NCBI RefSeq assembly: GCF_003148495.1
Contig: NZ_QGGH01000005.1
Span: 124,001-188,000, forward strand
Length of the DNA stretch: 64,000 bases
Direction of reading: 5' to 3'
DNA from: Mesorhizobium loti
GTDB taxonomy: Bacteria > Pseudomonadota > Alphaproteobacteria > Rhizobiales > Rhizobiaceae
The position numbers and the translations under genes are program-made. Shown here piece by piece: positions 63,600 through 64,000 of the stretch; positions within the stretch are counted from its first letter, which is position 1; each line of letters begins with the position of its first letter. The notes beneath the pieces were generated by a model, which did no database searches, was not told the origin of the DNA, and saw only the letters and a program-made list of their open reading frames with translations.

Positions 63600-64000
63600 A
63601 TGACCGTGAAACTATCGTCCTCAAACCTATCCAAGCTGCCCACTGAGGTCGCCGGTCCGAAGTATGACCGCGCAACGCTCAAGGCCGGTATCGTGCATTT
63701 CGGCGTCGGCAATTTCCATCGCTCGCATCAGGCCGTCTATCTCGACGATTTGTTCAATTCAGGCATTGGCCACGACTGGGCGTTGGTCGGCGCCGGCGTG
63801 TTCGAGGGCGAGAAGATCGGCCGCGCCAAGCTGGAAGAGCAGGACTGGTTGACCACGGTGGTCGAGCAGGACAGCGGCCATATGAGCGCCCGCGTGACCG
63901 GCGCCATGATCGACTTCCTGATGCCCGGCGATGCGGCCGGCATCATCGAACGGCTGGCCGACCCGGCGATCAAGATCGTTTCGCTGACCATCACCGAAGG
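63600..64000 (+). CDS. mtlK: Mannitol 2-dehydrogenase, 3' end outside window
   Basis: The first 133 codons of a polyol-specific long-chain dehydrogenase that oxidises mannitol to fructose. After ATG 63600 (AAAGGG upstream) it reads KAGIVHFGVGNFHRSHQAVYLDDLFNSG, the nucleotide-binding start of the MtlK/UxuB family, then WALVGAGVFEGEK and LTTVVEQDSGHMSARVTGAM. The frame is open to the window edge; full members have about 490 residues. Completes the smo operon. Confidence 0.92.
   Translation, partial: MTVKLSSSNLSKLPTEVAGPKYDRATLKAGIVHFGVGNFHRSHQAVYLDDLFNSGIGHDWALVGAGVFEGEKIGRAKLEEQDWLTTVVEQDSGHMSARVTGAMIDFLMPGDAAGIIERLADPAIKIVSLTITE

Overview
This is chromosomal DNA of a GC-rich alphaproteobacterium of the Rhizobiales. 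Mesorhizobium or a close relative fits best. The grounds are dense ABC sugar-transport loci, a ureDABC...EFG cluster with hupE/ureJ inside it, a smoEFGKS-mtlK polyol operon, a NodF/NodE-like acyl carrier protein and ketosynthase pair, and a rhizobial-type palindromic intergenic repeat. The genus is inferred from gene content; nothing in the window proves it.

Layout. 1-4.6 kb: the 3' end of iolB, a DUF1045-phnM-phnN phosphonate module and a two-gene membrane operon. 5-27.3 kb: a large catabolic island for an unidentified sugar, sugar lactone or sugar acid. It holds an amino-acid-type ABC importer without an ATPase gene, an SMP-30 lactonase, a ribose-type importer with two paralogous binding proteins, a GntR/UTRA regulator, and an unusual 2-oxoacid dehydrogenase operon: an E1alpha-E1beta-lipoyl fusion, a 2-hydroxyacid dehydrogenase and an E2-like protein without its catalytic histidine. 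Two enolase-superfamily dehydratases, a split transketolase, three SDR proteins and a LacI repressor complete it. 27.3-32.7 kb: a second ribose-type importer with a divergent LacI regulator. 32.7-35.8 kb: a small lower-GC islet next to tRNA-Arg(CCG), with a pentapeptide-repeat membrane protein, an MNT/HEPN toxin-antitoxin pair and two tRNA 3'-end fragments. 35.8-43.5 kb: housekeeping and miscellaneous genes, including DUF1003, a carboxypeptidase, a kinase, glutathione transferase, glyoxalase and sulfotransferase. 43.6-45.1 kb: the NodFE-like pair. 45.3-54.3 kb: the urease cluster. 54.4-57.2 kb: aldolase, HAD phosphatase, SorC regulator and a DUF1127 protein. 57.3-64 kb: a GcvA-type LysR gene and the sorbitol/mannitol operon, cut by the window edge inside mtlK.

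The catabolic island is the most interesting part. Two DNA motifs tie it together. Five copies of a palindrome close to TGCTATTATAATAGCA lie upstream of the gntR gene, the E1-fusion operon, an SDR pair, one binding-protein gene and the amino-acid-type importer. Three copies of TGGTACCGGTAYCA lie upstream of the other binding-protein/transporter operon, the divergent dehydratase/SDR-transketolase promoter and again the amino-acid-type importer. The simplest reading is that the local GntR and LacI proteins each control half of one pathway and meet at one shared uptake promoter. Uptake would be followed by oxidation, lactone hydrolysis, dehydration and then transketolase or 2-oxoacid-dehydrogenase chemistry. 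The substrate cannot be read from the sequence.
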